A DNA stretch of 32,556 bases from Synergistaceae bacterium (GTDB lineage Bacteria; Synergistota; Synergistia; Synergistales; Synergistaceae), in assembly GCA_031260185.1 (NCBI GenBank), contig JAIRKI010000080.1, positions 1 through 32,556 of the forward strand, given 5' to 3'. The translations under genes and the position numbers were made by a program. The notes below the pieces were generated by a model. The model saw only the letters and a program-made list of their open reading frames with translations. It was not told the DNA's origin and did not search any database. Each line of letters starts with the position of its first letter. Position 1 is the stretch's first letter. Below are positions 1 to 7,861 of the stretch, piece after piece.

Positions 1-163
1 CACCCGCGGCCCCCCCCCCCACCCGCCTGGCACCACCCCCCCCCCCACATTTTTTAACCGGGGTTCAGGGGGCACCCCCGTGGGGGGTTCCGGGGCGGCC
101 CCCCCTGGTTTTGGGTGAAAAAATTTTTTCGAGAAATCATGACACGCCTCCGATGATATTATT
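1..163. other. low-complexity G/C-homopolymer edge
   Basis: The first ~110 bases are almost entirely runs of C or G, including C runs longer than ten bases and short self-complementary GGGG/CCCC blocks. The stretch then passes into an AT-rich stretch before the DUF2905 stop codon. No gene is supported. It could be a GC-rich hairpin repeat lying downstream of the ruv operon, or a poorly resolved assembly edge; the sequence cannot separate these. Confidence 0.5.
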
Positions 164-382
164 TTATTTTCTCCCGATTTGCGCGACGATATTGAGTATC
201 ACGGTCAAAACCACGCTCACCGCGAGCATGGTCGCGAGCGGAAAATACACTTTTGCGTTCCTGGTTTCCCACGCGATGTCGCCGGGAAGTTTGCCTAACG
301 GCAACCCCAATTTCGAGACCGCCCAAATTATCGCGCCTGCGGCGAACAATACTGCGCCGATTGTCATAAGCGTCCGCGCCAC
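164..382 (-). CDS. DUF2905 family small membrane protein
   Basis: 72-residue protein with two predicted membrane helices (about residues 5-22 and 47-66) separated by a short loop. The loop carries the family hallmark GxLPGDI (here GKLPGDIAWE) followed by a YFPLAT segment. This matches the DUF2905 family in length and layout; its function is unknown. The GTG start at 382 lies three bases after the ruvB stop, so it is almost certainly translated as the last gene of the yebC-ruvC-ruvA-ruvB operon. In many bacteria DUF2905 genes sit beside ruvB or queA, which agrees with this placement. A slightly longer overlapping frame on the same strand lacks the family motif and is a shadow. Confidence 0.85.
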   Translation of the reverse strand: MARTLMTIGAVLFAAGAIIWAVSKLGLPLGKLPGDIAWETRNAKVYFPLATMLAVSVVLTVILNIVAQIGRK

Positions 383-385
383 GCG

Positions 386-1426
386 TCACACCCCCCCGTC
401 GTCCAGTACGGACAACTGGCGGAACATGAAATCGCGCGGCTTTACGCCCAGATATTCGTATGTGTTGCGCGTGGCCTTGCGGCCGCGCGGAGTGCGTTCG
501 AGCATCCCCTTTTGTATCAGGTAGGGCTCGTATATGTCCTCGATGGTGCCCGTATCCTCGTTCAGCGCCGCCGCGAGGGTCGAAAGCCCCACCGGGCCGC
601 CGTCGAAAAGTTCCAGCAGCGCGCGCAAAAATTTTCTGTCGTGGTCGTCGAAACCGAGTTCGTCCACGCCCATCATGCCGAGCGCCGCTTTCGCCAGCGC
701 CGGTTCGATCGTTCGCTCTCCCCTCACGGTCGCGACGTCCCTCACCCGCTTGAGGAGCCGCAGGGCGACCCTTGGAGTTCCTCGCGCCCTCTTGCCTATT
801 TCGGCCGCCGCTTCGCCGGTGATGTCGGCTTCGAGTACCGTCGCGCCTCGCCGCACTATTTTCGTGATCTCCCGCGGCTCGTACAGGTCGAGCTGTTCGA
901 GGATGCCGAATCTGGCTCGCAGGGGCGACGTCAGCAGGCCGAGACGCGTGGTCGCCCCCACCAGGGTGAAACGCGGAAGCCGCAGCCTGATGCTTCTGGC
1001 GAGCGGGCCCTTGCCTATGACGATCGAAAGACAGAAATCCTCCATGGCCGGGTATAGTATCTCCTCGATATTGGCCGAGAGGCGGTGTATCTCGTCGATG
1101 AAAAGCACGTCGCCAGCCTGAATGTTCGACAGGATGGCGGCGAGGTCGCCCGCGCGCTCGAGCGCGGGGCCGGACGTCGTCTTGAGCGCGCCGTTCATCT
1201 CGTGCGCTATTATGCCGGCGAGCGTCGTCTTGCCGAGTCCCGGAGGGCCGTAAAAGAGCGTGTGGTCGAGCGATTCCTCCCTGCTCCGCGACGCGCTCAT
1301 GAAAATCGACAATTTGTTCTTGAGCGCGTCCTGCCCTATGAATTCGTCGAGCGCCCGCGGACGGAGAGACAGCGCGTCCTCCTCGGTTTGGGCCCGCAGG
1401 GTTTCGAAAGGTTTGTCCTGGGGCAT
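386..1426 (-). CDS. ruvB: Holliday junction branch migration ATPase RuvB
   Basis: 346-residue AAA+ motor of the RuvAB branch-migration complex, which drives Holliday-junction movement in recombinational repair. Visible motifs are Walker A GPPGLGKT (residues 60-67), Walker B with DEIH (111-114), a GATTR sensor segment, the LRARFG arginine-finger region, and a C-terminal winged-helix DNA-binding domain ending in a Tyr/Arg-rich tail. The length is typical for the family. The ATG follows the ruvA stop by a single base, with a GGAGAAGG ribosome-binding site inside the ruvA end, so translation is coupled. It is fourth in the minus-strand operon yebC-ruvC-ruvA-ruvB-DUF2905. Confidence 0.98.
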   Translation of the reverse strand: MPQDKPFETLRAQTEEDALSLRPRALDEFIGQDALKNKLSIFMSASRSREESLDHTLFYGPPGLGKTTLAGIIAHEMNGALKTTSGPALERAGDLAAILSNIQAGDVLFIDEIHRLSANIEEILYPAMEDFCLSIVIGKGPLARSIRLRLPRFTLVGATTRLGLLTSPLRARFGILEQLDLYEPREITKIVRRGATVLEADITGEAAAEIGKRARGTPRVALRLLKRVRDVATVRGERTIEPALAKAALGMMGVDELGFDDHDRKFLRALLELFDGGPVGLSTLAAALNEDTGTIEDIYEPYLIQKGMLERTPRGRKATRNTYEYLGVKPRDFMFRQLSVLDDGGV

Positions 1427-1427
1427 A

Positions 1428-2030
1428 CTACCTTCTCCGGAGTCTCGCGAGCGCCGACATCATCAGGTCTTCATCGCCCCATTCCCTCTCTCCTCCCTCG
1501 GAGCGGCAGAGGCTCACGGCGCGCGCCGCCTCGCCATGGGAGAAACCGAGGCCGACGAGCCCGCTTATCACTTCGCCGTCCACGGAGCCCGACAGCTTTA
1601 TCTCCGTTCCGCCGGAGGCGATATGCGCGAATTTTTTCTCTATTTTGGGACGCAGTTCGAAACATATTCGCTCGGCGCGTTTTGGGCCAAGCCCCGGGAC
1701 GGCGAGGCGCGACGCGTCGGAAGCCATTATCGCCGACACTATCGCCCCCGCGCCCAAGTGGCGCAACAGCGTGATCGATAGCTTACCGCCCATCGTCTTT
1801 ACCTGCGTTATCTCGAGAAACAGCGCGCGCTCCGACTCGTCGGAGAAGCCGAACATCGACATCCCCGCGTCGCTCACCTGAAGCCACGCGAGACATTCGA
1901 GATCCTCGTCCGCCGCGGCGCGCGCCAGCAACGAGCCGGAGGCGTATACCTCCAATCCGAAACCGGCGACATCCAGACATATCATCTCGTCGCCGACGGA
2001 CAAAACCGTTCCGCGCAGAGAGCGAATCAT
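1428..2030 (-). CDS. ruvA: Holliday junction DNA-binding protein RuvA
   Basis: 200-residue RuvA, the tetramer that binds the four-way junction and loads RuvB. The N-terminal OB-fold (MIRSLRGTV... to about residue 65) is followed by the helix-hairpin-helix region with GGKLSITLL and the canonical [16 protein letters not shown] segment. The C-terminal RuvB-contacting domain starts near residue 150 and contains [10 protein letters not shown]. The start codon overlaps the ruvC stop by four bases (ATGA), an arrangement typical of coupled translation. Length and domain order are normal, and nothing is missing. Confidence 0.97.
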   Translation of the reverse strand: MIRSLRGTVLSVGDEMICLDVAGFGLEVYASGSLLARAAADEDLECLAWLQVSDAGMSMFGFSDESERALFLEITQVKTMGGKLSITLLRHLGAGAIVSAIMASDASRLAVPGLGPKRAERICFELRPKIEKKFAHIASGGTEIKLSGSVDGEVISGLVGLGFSHGEAARAVSLCRSEGGEREWGDEDLMMSALARLRRR

Positions 2031-2530
2031 TGAACAGCGCCTGCGGCGTTTCGCGTGTCGTATATCGACAGGGCCATGCCGGTTATCGCCGCCGCGAGCG
2101 CGTCCGCGGCGTCGTCGGGCCTGGGCGTCTCGGGGAGGTTCAGCAGGTTGCGCACCATTCCCTGCACCTGCCGCTTATCGGCGGAGCCGCTGCCGCATAC
2201 CGCCAATTTTATCTCGGACGGTTTGGGCTCGTAGGGAACCAGCCCAAACCTCGCCGCGGCGAGAAGTATCACGCCCCGAGCCTGCCAGACCATTTCGGCC
2301 GTGGTGGTGTTGCGCCCGAAGTAAAGACGCTCCACCGCTATCACGTCGGGGCGGTGCGACGATATTTTTTCCTCGATCCCGCGAAAGATATCGCCGAGCC
2401 TGACCGCTGTCGGAAACCCCGGGCCGGTGGATATCACCCCGTAATCGAGCGATCTCATGACGTCGCCCGTCTGACTCACGATTCCGTAGCCCAGCCTCCC
2501 TATGCCGGGGTCTATCCCGAGACAAAGCAT
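2027..2530 (-). CDS. ruvC: crossover junction endodeoxyribonuclease RuvC
   Basis: 167-residue RNase H-fold resolvase that cuts Holliday junctions symmetrically. The first catalytic aspartate is in GIDPG (Asp7), the glutamate in VERLYFGRN, and the C-terminal acidic pair in RPDDAADALAAAI, so the active site looks complete. The conserved SEIKLAVCGSGSADKRQV stretch, which contacts DNA, is present. It follows yebC by 18 bases with a GAGGAGG ribosome-binding site and overlaps ruvA by four bases. The normal length and intact residues suggest a functional enzyme. Confidence 0.97.
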   Translation of the reverse strand: MLCLGIDPGIGRLGYGIVSQTGDVMRSLDYGVISTGPGFPTAVRLGDIFRGIEEKISSHRPDVIAVERLYFGRNTTTAEMVWQARGVILLAAARFGLVPYEPKPSEIKLAVCGSGSADKRQVQGMVRNLLNLPETPRPDDAADALAAAITGMALSIYDTRNAAGAVQ

Positions 2531-2548
2531 GAAACGCGGACGTCCTCC

Positions 2549-3298
2549 TCAGCCCAGAGCGGCAAGGATTTCGTCCGGTATCTCGAAGTTCGAGTAGACG
2601 TTCTGTACGTCGTCGCTCTCCTCGAAACGGTCAATCATGTTGAGCATCTTTTCCGCTTCCGCCTTTGTTTTCACCTGTATCGTGGTCTTGGGTTCCATGG
2701 TGATTTCGGCGGCGCTCACCGCGTAACCGGCGTCCCGGACGGCTTTCGCCACCGCCGAGACGAGCGGCGGATCGGTTATTATCTCGAAACCGTCGTCCGT
2801 GTCGTTCATGTCGTCCGCGCCGGCGTCTACGGCGACGCTGAGCAGTTCGTCCTCGTCTATGCCCTCGCCGGTGACGGTCACGACCCCGCGGCGCTCAAAG
2901 TTCCACGCGACGCAACCCATCTCCCCGATCGCGCCGCCGACGCGGGTGAATATGGCCCGCATTTCCGGCGCGGTTCGGTTGCGGTTGTCGGTGGAAGTCT
3001 CCACCATGACGGCGACCCCGCCCGGCCCGTATCCCTCGTAGACGACATCCTCGTAAATGACACCCTCGAGGCTGCCCGCGCCCCTTTTGACCGCCCGCTC
3101 GATGTTGTCGTTGGGCACGTTGCCCTCTTTGGCGCGGTCAATCGCGACCTTGAGCGCGAAGTTGGCGTTGGGATCCCCGCCGCCGGATCTCGCGGCCGCG
3201 ATGATGTTCTTGGTGAGGCGCTGATAGGCAACGCCCTTCCTGGCGTCCTGCGCCGCCTTGCGGCGTTTGATTCCGGCCCAGTGTGAATGTCCGGACAT
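2549..3298 (-). CDS. yebC: YebC/PmpR family protein
   Basis: 249-residue member of the YebC/PmpR/TACO1 family. Members are reported as DNA-binding regulators and, in more recent work, as ribosome-associated factors that help translate proline-rich stretches. The start MSGHSHWAGIKRRKAAQD is the strongly conserved N-terminal signature; the three-domain length is normal, and acidic C-terminal segments such as DADDMNDTDDGFE are typical. The ATG at 3298 is preceded by GGAGGGG at a good distance. It is the first gene of the ruv operon, a position common across bacteria, and a candidate promoter lies about 85-110 bases upstream. Confidence 0.95.
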   Translation of the reverse strand: MSGHSHWAGIKRRKAAQDARKGVAYQRLTKNIIAAARSGGGDPNANFALKVAIDRAKEGNVPNDNIERAVKRGAGSLEGVIYEDVVYEGYGPGGVAVMVETSTDNRNRTAPEMRAIFTRVGGAIGEMGCVAWNFERRGVVTVTGEGIDEDELLSVAVDAGADDMNDTDDGFEIITDPPLVSAVAKAVRDAGYAVSAAEITMEPKTTIQVKTKAEAEKMLNMIDRFEESDDVQNVYSNFEIPDEILAALG

Positions 3299-3380
3299 TT
3301 ATAAACCACCCCTCCGTCCCGCTTCGCGTGCGGAAATTTTTTTGAACGCCTGCCAAAAGTGTGATTCAAAGCCGTCGGCG

Positions 3381-3408
3381 AAAATATCTTTTCGTTATTT
3401 TATCACAA
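3381..3408 (-). promoter_or_regulatory. candidate promoter for the yebC-ruv operon
   Basis: On the minus strand a TTGTGA -35-like hexamer (3403-3408) is followed after 16 bases by TATTTT (3381-3386). It lies 83 bases upstream of the yebC start in the only AT-rich stretch of the leader. The match to a sigma-70 promoter is moderate; a TAAAAT just downstream of the -35 offers an alternative -10. Confidence 0.35.
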
Positions 3409-3731
3409 GCCCAAGTCGGAAGACAGGGATCGCCGATCGGACAACAGCATTTTCTTTAGAGAACCTCTAAAAATCCTCCACCTCAAACCACAGCTTGATG
3501 AGTTGGAATTTCTATAAGTAGTTCATATTTCTGGATTCATGGGATTATGTCTTTTCACCCATTGGATGAAAGTTCTCCTTTGCGAGAAGTAGTCCTATCA
3601 CAGGATTTAGCACCATTATTGAGAACTCAAGCTGCGGTTTGAGGCTCCATGAGACATAGTGGAAAAACCACCGTCAAAATGATATAATTACCGTAGTATC
3701 AAGCTATCATGCGGAGGGGTGTATCTATATA
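3409..3731. other. gene-free stretch with IS-end debris
   Basis: No convincing gene lies here. It holds a 17-base palindrome (TTTAGAG, AAC, CTCTAAA at 3455-3471). It also holds two oppositely oriented copies of the ~20 bp motif that recurs at 4866 (see the 3481-3644 entry), a short hairpin-like CTTTTCACCCATTGGATGAAAG-type segment near 3553-3575, and the leader of the truncated transposase with GGAGGGG at 3712-3718. Composition is AT-rich compared with the ruv genes. Confidence 0.5.
3481..3644. repeat. inverted repeat pair matching an IS end
   Basis: CCTCAAACCACAGCTTGA at 3481-3498 is matched at 17 of 18 positions by the reverse complement of 3627-3644. The same motif recurs at 4866-4885 in the 3481 orientation. 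The right-hand copy is probably the left terminal repeat of the decayed IS5-type element. The left-hand copy would then be a solo end left by a second, deleted copy. Confidence 0.55.
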
Positions 3732-4118
3732 ATGAAACAGTACGGCCTTTTCGATGACAAAATCGCCTATGACCGCCTCGACAAATGCCTTGACCCGTTG
3801 TTGTGTTTAAACGAGGCCGTGAATTGGGAATTGTTTCGAGTTCAATTGCGGAGCGTCCGCAAAAACGAGACGGTCGGGCGCCCCTCGTTCGATGTAATAA
3901 TGATGTTTAAAGTGATGATATTACAGTCGTTGTACAACATCTCCGACGCCGCCGCGGAATTTTTTATCGGAGACCGTCTGTCCTTTATGAGATTTCTCGG
4001 TCTCGACTTGACCGAAAAAGTGTTCTCATGTTCTTTGATAAATATAAAAATCGGACGCGGAGGTTTCTTCTTCGTTTCCGATCATATAAGGATATTCGTT
4101 GGGGATATACTTGATTAA
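3732..4118 (+). pseudogene. truncated IS5-type transposase (N-terminal part)
   Basis: The frame opens with MKQYGLFDDKIAYDRLDKC and contains the DUF772-type N-terminal domain of IS5-group transposases: VGRPSFDVIMMFKVMILQ, then LYNISDAAAEFFIGDRLSF, then FLGLDLTEKV. In intact relatives the next residues lead into a (P/S)D-x-x-T(I/L)WxFR segment and the DDE catalytic core. Here homology stops at about residue 97 (near 4020), and the remaining ~30 codons are antisense to the methyltransferase gene. The whole catalytic core is missing, so it cannot be an active transposase. The ribosome-binding site GGAGGGG is intact. Confidence 0.8.
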
Positions 4119-4745
4119 CTGAAATTCCAGCTTACGCGCCGCCACAAGATGAGTAAAGTTTCGGTGACGATATCCCACATACTTAGTATAACTTTCATGA
4201 TTGCTAGAGTAAATGATGACTATTCTGGAAGATAAGGAAAACAAGTCTTCGATGTAGTGTTTAAAAATATCGTCTTCCAATAAGTGATAAATAACATCCA
4301 TTGACAATGAGGCGTCATATTTTTTATTGATATAACTATCTCTTTCAGCGGTTAAATAGAAAATCTTATTTTCGTCATCGGCGTATTGTTGGCGATGACG
4401 GTTTATTATCGTTGCCGAGACGTCTACTCCCGTATATTTGGGGACTTTAAGCATGGAAAGCAAGTTTCCGTCTCCACAGCCCAAATCGATCAATGATTGA
4501 ATACGAAAATCCTCCGTCAAGCCATTTACGATGCGAGCTTTGAAATCGGCAAGATGATTATAAGAACCTGTCCCAGATGTCCCGCCGTAGCGGTAATTTC
4601 TTTCCCAAAACTCTCCGGAATTAAAGCCCCCCCCCCCCTCCGTCAGCCATCGCTCCAGTAATCGCGTATATTCGACATGACGCCGTATTGGCGGGATACA
4701 TAAAGCCGCTTTTTTACACATGTTATAAAAAAACTGCCTGATCAT
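4026..4745 (-). CDS. class I SAM-dependent methyltransferase with poly-G tract
   Basis: 239-residue protein with a Rossmann-type methyltransferase core. SAM-binding motif I is LIDLGCGDGNLL (about residues 86-97), then YTGVDVSATII, then SLSMDVIYHLLED for the motif IV region. The lead-in GEFWERNYRYGGTSGTGSYN resembles small-molecule or glycan methyltransferases linked to surface polysaccharide loci; the substrate cannot be told. Codons 36-40 contain twelve consecutive G residues on the coding strand. The gene is clearly more AT-rich than its neighbours, lies antisense inside a decayed IS, and ends exactly where transposase homology stops; these are signs of transfer. The ATG at 4745 has a GAGGGGG ribosome-binding site. 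There is no operon partner. Confidence 0.85.
   Translation of the reverse strand: MIRQFFYNMCKKAALCIPPIRRHVEYTRLLERWLTEGGGGFNSGEFWERNYRYGGTSGTGSYNHLADFKARIVNGLTEDFRIQSLIDLGCGDGNLLSMLKVPKYTGVDVSATIINRHRQQYADDENKIFYLTAERDSYINKKYDASLSMDVIYHLLEDDIFKHYIEDLFSLSSRIVIIYSSNHESYTKYVGYRHRNFTHLVAARKLEFQLIKYIPNEYPYMIGNEEETSASDFYIYQRT
4627..4638 (-). repeat. 12-base homopolymeric G tract inside methyltransferase gene
   Basis: Twelve C on the plus strand (G on the coding strand) encode most of the Gly-Gly-Gly-Gly run near residue 37. Tracts of this length slip readily during replication. A change of one base would shift the frame before the SAM-binding motif and switch the enzyme off. Confidence 0.8.
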
Positions 4746-4921
4746 TGTACAAAAACCCCCTCTTAACCAAATCTCCGCCGCTGGCGTTTTGTGGGCTTAT
4801 CACGGCGGTTGGCCACTAACGTATAAAAACACATTTTTGCGCCGAAGTCAATAGTGTGCCGTGTGCCTCAAACCACAGGTTGGGCACTTGATAATGGTAT
4901 TGAATACGGCAGTAATGTCGA

Positions 4922-5026
4922 TTATAGCGGTTTAGTATAACGTATACTATATATCGCTCCGTAAATAGCCTATTTTCAGCTGCCTGCAGAATGCTGCATA
5001 GTATAGATTATATGAAACCGCTATAA
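4922..5026. repeat. 105 bp TA-flanked inverted-repeat element (MITE-like)
   Basis: TTATAGCGGTTT (4922-4933) is the exact reverse complement of 5015-5026. With mismatches the arms extend to about 30 bases each, leaving a ~45-base centre. Both outer edges read TATAGCGG/CCGCTATA, so the element is bounded by TA. That is the target chosen by IS630/Tc1-mariner transposases. It has no coding capacity and could be a non-autonomous relative. It lies between the methyltransferase element and glnN. Confidence 0.6.
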
Positions 5027-5337
5027 AGGGAAATCGAACTTTCACCCACTGGGTATAATTTAAAAAATTCGTAACTATTCAGTTTTAGATACAAAGTTTG
5101 GGATTTTCCCCGCGAACAAACCGCCGATATTCTTCAAAACACTCCCGCGTTTGGTCTGCGTACGCGCGTAAGTGCCGCGAAAAAGTTTGACATTTTTTCG
5201 CCTTGCCCCCTTGATTTTGCATAGAATACATGATAACCTGCCAAAGTTGTTTCAATAAACTGTTTATGCTGTGCTTTGCGCGTGTTAAACATTTTCGAGA
5301 GGTTTTACAGCCGCTTAAATTCGGGAGGTCGAAAGAA
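5027..5337. other. leader region of glnN, no gene
   Basis: AT-rich DNA. It contains an ACTTTCACCCACTGGGT segment near 5038-5054, similar to one near 3555, and a TTGACA hexamer at 5187-5192 that has no well-spaced -10 partner. GGGAGG at 5322-5327 is the ribosome-binding site for glnN. The frame of glnN is open upstream to 5230, but that extension has no family similarity and is probably untranslated. No convincing riboswitch or operator was recognised. Confidence 0.4.
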
Positions 5338-7488
5338 ATGTCTGATGTCAAAGAAGTTGTGGGTAAAAAGAGCGGAACGCGGGAGAGAGTGAGGGATATT
5401 TTCGGGTCGCTCGTGTTCGACAGGCGGGCGATGAAGGAGCACCTTCCCAAAAAGGTATTCGCCAATCTCGAAGAAGCCAGGATTGGCCGTAAATCCATGG
5501 ATTCGGGGGATGCCGACATCATAGCCATGGCGATGAAGGAATGGGCGATAGAGAACGGCGCCACGCATTGGTCGCACTGGTTTCATCCGCTCACGGAGGC
5601 GACCGCCGAAAAGCACATGGCGTTCACGCTGCCGTCCGACGACGGCACGCCGCTCGAGACTTTCAAAGGCTCCGACCTCATGCAGGGCGAGCCGGACGCT
5701 TCGTCGTTCCCCTCGGCGGGCCGCCGCTCCACTTTCGAGGCGCGCGGCTACAGCGTCTGGGATACCAGCAGCAACGCGTTCATCGTGAAGAGCAGGAAGG
5801 GCGGCACGCTCTGCATCCCATCCGTGTTCCTCTCATACGACGGCACTCCTCTGGATCTCAAAACCGGCCTTTTGCGCTCTCTCGAATCCATAGAGGCCTC
5901 GTCGCTGAAACTTCTCCGCATGTTCGGACAGAGAGGCATAAAGTACGTCCGCATGACGGTCGGGGCCGAGCAGGAATATTTCCTGCTCGACAGGCCAAGG
6001 GCACAGAAGCGTCCCGACATCCGTTTCTGCGGCAAGACGATAATCGGCGCTCAGCCGGCCAAGGATCAGCGGCTCGACCATCACTATTTCGGCGCCATCG
6101 CGACGCGGGTGCTCGACTACATGGAGGACGTGGAGCGCGACCTCGCCGGGCTGGGCATTTCGCTCGCCACGCGCCACAACGAAGTCGCGCGCTGTCAGTT
6201 CGAATTCGCCCCTCTCTATGATGAAGCCAATATCGCTTGCGACCAAAACCAGATAGTAATGGAGACCATGCGCAAACGCGCCCGCGAGCACGACCTGAGA
6301 CTGCTCTTTCACGAGAAGCCGTTCGACCACATGAACGGCAGCGGCAAGCATCTCAATTTCTCCCTCGTCGACAGCGAGGGCCGCAACCTGCTGAAACCGT
6401 CGACAAACCAGCGCAAAAACATAGTGTTCCTGACGTTCCTCTCGTCCCTGGTTTACGGCATATCGAAGCATTTCGGCTTCCTGCACTCGGTGAACGCCAC
6501 GGCCGGCAACATGTACCGCCTCGGCGGTCACGAGGCGCCTCCGGCCATATTGAGCGTCTATCTGGGCGAGGCGCTCACGGCCATGTTCAACGAGATAGGC
6601 CACGGCTCTCCCGAGTTCAAAAAACGCCCGGCGATGGACCTCGGCCTCGCCAAACTCGCCCGGATAAACACTTACGAGAGCGACCGCAACCGGACGAGCC
6701 CCGTGGCCTTCACCGGCGACAAGTTCGAGTTCCGCGTTCCCGGCGCCTCCCAGGCACTCGCGCTGCCGGTCACGGCGCTTGCCACGATATGGAGCTGGGG
6801 CATAAGAAAAGTGTCGTCCCTTATGGAAAAAAAGATCGAAAGCGGCTCGGACCCGCTTGACGCCGCCCTCGACGTTATAGCCGAAGTCATGAAAGACGCG
6901 AAGAACATCATTTTCGAGGGCGACGCGTATACGGCCGAGTGGCAGGCGGAAGCCGAAAAGAGAGGGCTGATCAAATCCCACAACACCCCGGAATCCATTG
7001 ACCTCATGCTCGAGGAGAGCACCGTCGAGATGCTCGATGAATTGGGCGTTTACAAGAAAAACGAAATCGAGAGCATTCACGACATACGCGTGGAATCGTT
7101 CTGCACGGCTATAGAGGTGGAACTGGCCGTGATGTTCGCCATGCTTTACGAGGGAGTGTTGCCCGCCATCTCGCGTCAGCTCATACTGGAGAAGGATTCC
7201 ATTTCCGCCCTCGGCGGCGCGGAGTTCCCCGAAGGCGGCGAATGGTCTGAATTCATCAAAAAACTCGGCAAGGCAAAGGCCGAAATTCTCAAAGACGCGA
7301 AAAAACTGGCTGATATGAGAGCCAAACTTGCCGATCTTCCGGCCCGCGAACGCGCGCGGGCGATAGTGGACGAAGCGGTGCCCCTCATGGACGGCGTCCG
7401 CAAGAAGTGCGACGAGGCGGAACTGCTGATATCCGCTGATATCTGGCCTTACCCGATATACAGAAACCTTCTGTCGCTGTCGATGTAA
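5338..7488 (+). CDS. glnN: glutamine synthetase type III
   Basis: 716-residue GSIII enzyme, which condenses glutamate and ammonia with ATP; it is the large dodecameric form found in anaerobes and cyanobacteria. The family-specific N-terminal region contains FGSLVFDRRAMKEHLPK and ATHWSHWFHPLT. The catalytic barrel includes VGAEQEYFLLD, FHEKPFDHMNGSGKHLNFS, and YRLGGHEAPPAILSVYLG. The acidic/Arg active-site pieces appear intact. The ATG at 5338 is chosen because GGGAGG lies ten bases upstream and the protein then begins at the usual family length; an upstream open extension of 36 codons looks non-coding. It stands alone, followed by a strong hairpin. Confidence 0.95.
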   Translation: MSDVKEVVGKKSGTRERVRDIFGSLVFDRRAMKEHLPKKVFANLEEARIGRKSMDSGDADIIAMAMKEWAIENGATHWSHWFHPLTEATAEKHMAFTLPSDDGTPLETFKGSDLMQGEPDASSFPSAGRRSTFEARGYSVWDTSSNAFIVKSRKGGTLCIPSVFLSYDGTPLDLKTGLLRSLESIEASSLKLLRMFGQRGIKYVRMTVGAEQEYFLLDRPRAQKRPDIRFCGKTIIGAQPAKDQRLDHHYFGAIATRVLDYMEDVERDLAGLGISLATRHNEVARCQFEFAPLYDEANIACDQNQIVMETMRKRAREHDLRLLFHEKPFDHMNGSGKHLNFSLVDSEGRNLLKPSTNQRKNIVFLTFLSSLVYGISKHFGFLHSVNATAGNMYRLGGHEAPPAILSVYLGEALTAMFNEIGHGSPEFKKRPAMDLGLAKLARINTYESDRNRTSPVAFTGDKFEFRVPGASQALALPVTALATIWSWGIRKVSSLMEKKIESGSDPLDAALDVIAEVMKDAKNIIFEGDAYTAEWQAEAEKRGLIKSHNTPESIDLMLEESTVEMLDELGVYKKNEIESIHDIRVESFCTAIEVELAVMFAMLYEGVLPAISRQLILEKDSISALGGAEFPEGGEWSEFIKKLGKAKAEILKDAKKLADMRAKLADLPARERARAIVDEAVPLMDGVRKKCDEAELLISADIWPYPIYRNLLSLSM

Positions 7489-7536
7489 CCGAAAACCGCT
7501 CTCCGCGCAGGCGCGTCGGATCTCTAGTGAATTTGC

Positions 7537-7575
7537 GCCCGACCCTTGAACCGCGAAGCGGTTCAAGGGTCGGGC
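7537..7575 (+). terminator. perfect 18 bp hairpin after glnN
   Basis: GCCCGACCCTTGAACCGC (7537-7554), a GAA loop, then its exact reverse complement (7558-7575), 48 bases beyond the glnN stop. The stem is very stable, but neither side has a T run. It is therefore either an atypical terminator / mRNA 3' stabiliser or a palindromic repeat. Confidence 0.5.
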
Positions 7576-7694
7576 ATTCATGGATCCGAAAATAGATAAA
7601 TTGTTCGCGAACTCGGTTATGGCAATACTTTACCGGTTATACTGATGAACAATGCGCGAATAACAGACCCCGTAAAATATTATCGCGGCCGGTG

Positions 7695-7716
7695 GGGCGA
7701 ACCTGTGTGTTCGCCC
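7695..7716. repeat. short hairpin repeat GGGCGAAC/GTTCGCCC
   Basis: An 8 bp perfect stem (7695-7702 and 7709-7716) around a CTGTGT loop. It lies in the otherwise gene-free 373-base gap between glnN and the two-component system. The composition resembles small dispersed palindromes seen in many anaerobe genomes. No second copy was found in this window. Confidence 0.4.
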
Positions 7717-7861
7717 AGGCACGAGATAATCCCTTTGCCTTCCTGAACCCAATTTGTCCTGTCCCGCGTAATTTCCGCGCAATTATTTGGTAATATCATC
7801 GGTGATAAAATTTCAGCTTTCACTCGTTAATTTGCCGTTTAATCATGGAGGGAGCGCCGGT

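Larger units (their letters stand above)
3627..4886 (+). mobile_element. decayed IS5-type element carrying a methyltransferase gene
   Basis: The outer limits are inverted ~22 bp motifs: 3626-3647 and the reverse complement of 4865-4886 agree at about 18 of 22 positions, centred on a shared GGTTTGAGGC. Inside are the N-terminal third of an IS5-type transposase and, in the opposite direction, a complete methyltransferase gene where the rest of the transposase should be. The ~1.26 kb size is similar to an intact IS5 element. Either a passenger gene replaced most of the transposase, or two IS ends flank an independently acquired gene. The boundaries are inferred from the repeats only; no clear target duplication was seen. 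Confidence 0.5.

Noticed and set aside
2030-3286. Long plus-strand open frame antisense to ruvC and yebC
   Set aside because: No family features; both genes on the other strand are complete.
5187-5227. glnN promoter TTGACA ... TAGAAT
   Set aside because: The two hexamers are separated by 29 bases, too far for a sigma-70 promoter.
5230-5337. Upstream extension of the glutamine synthetase
   Set aside because: The added 36 residues do not resemble GSIII N-termini, and the strong GGGAGG site serves the ATG at 5338.
5833-7581. Long open frame antisense to glnN (582 codons)
   Set aside because: Composition is that of the complementary frame of a GC-rich gene; the sense strand has all GSIII motifs.
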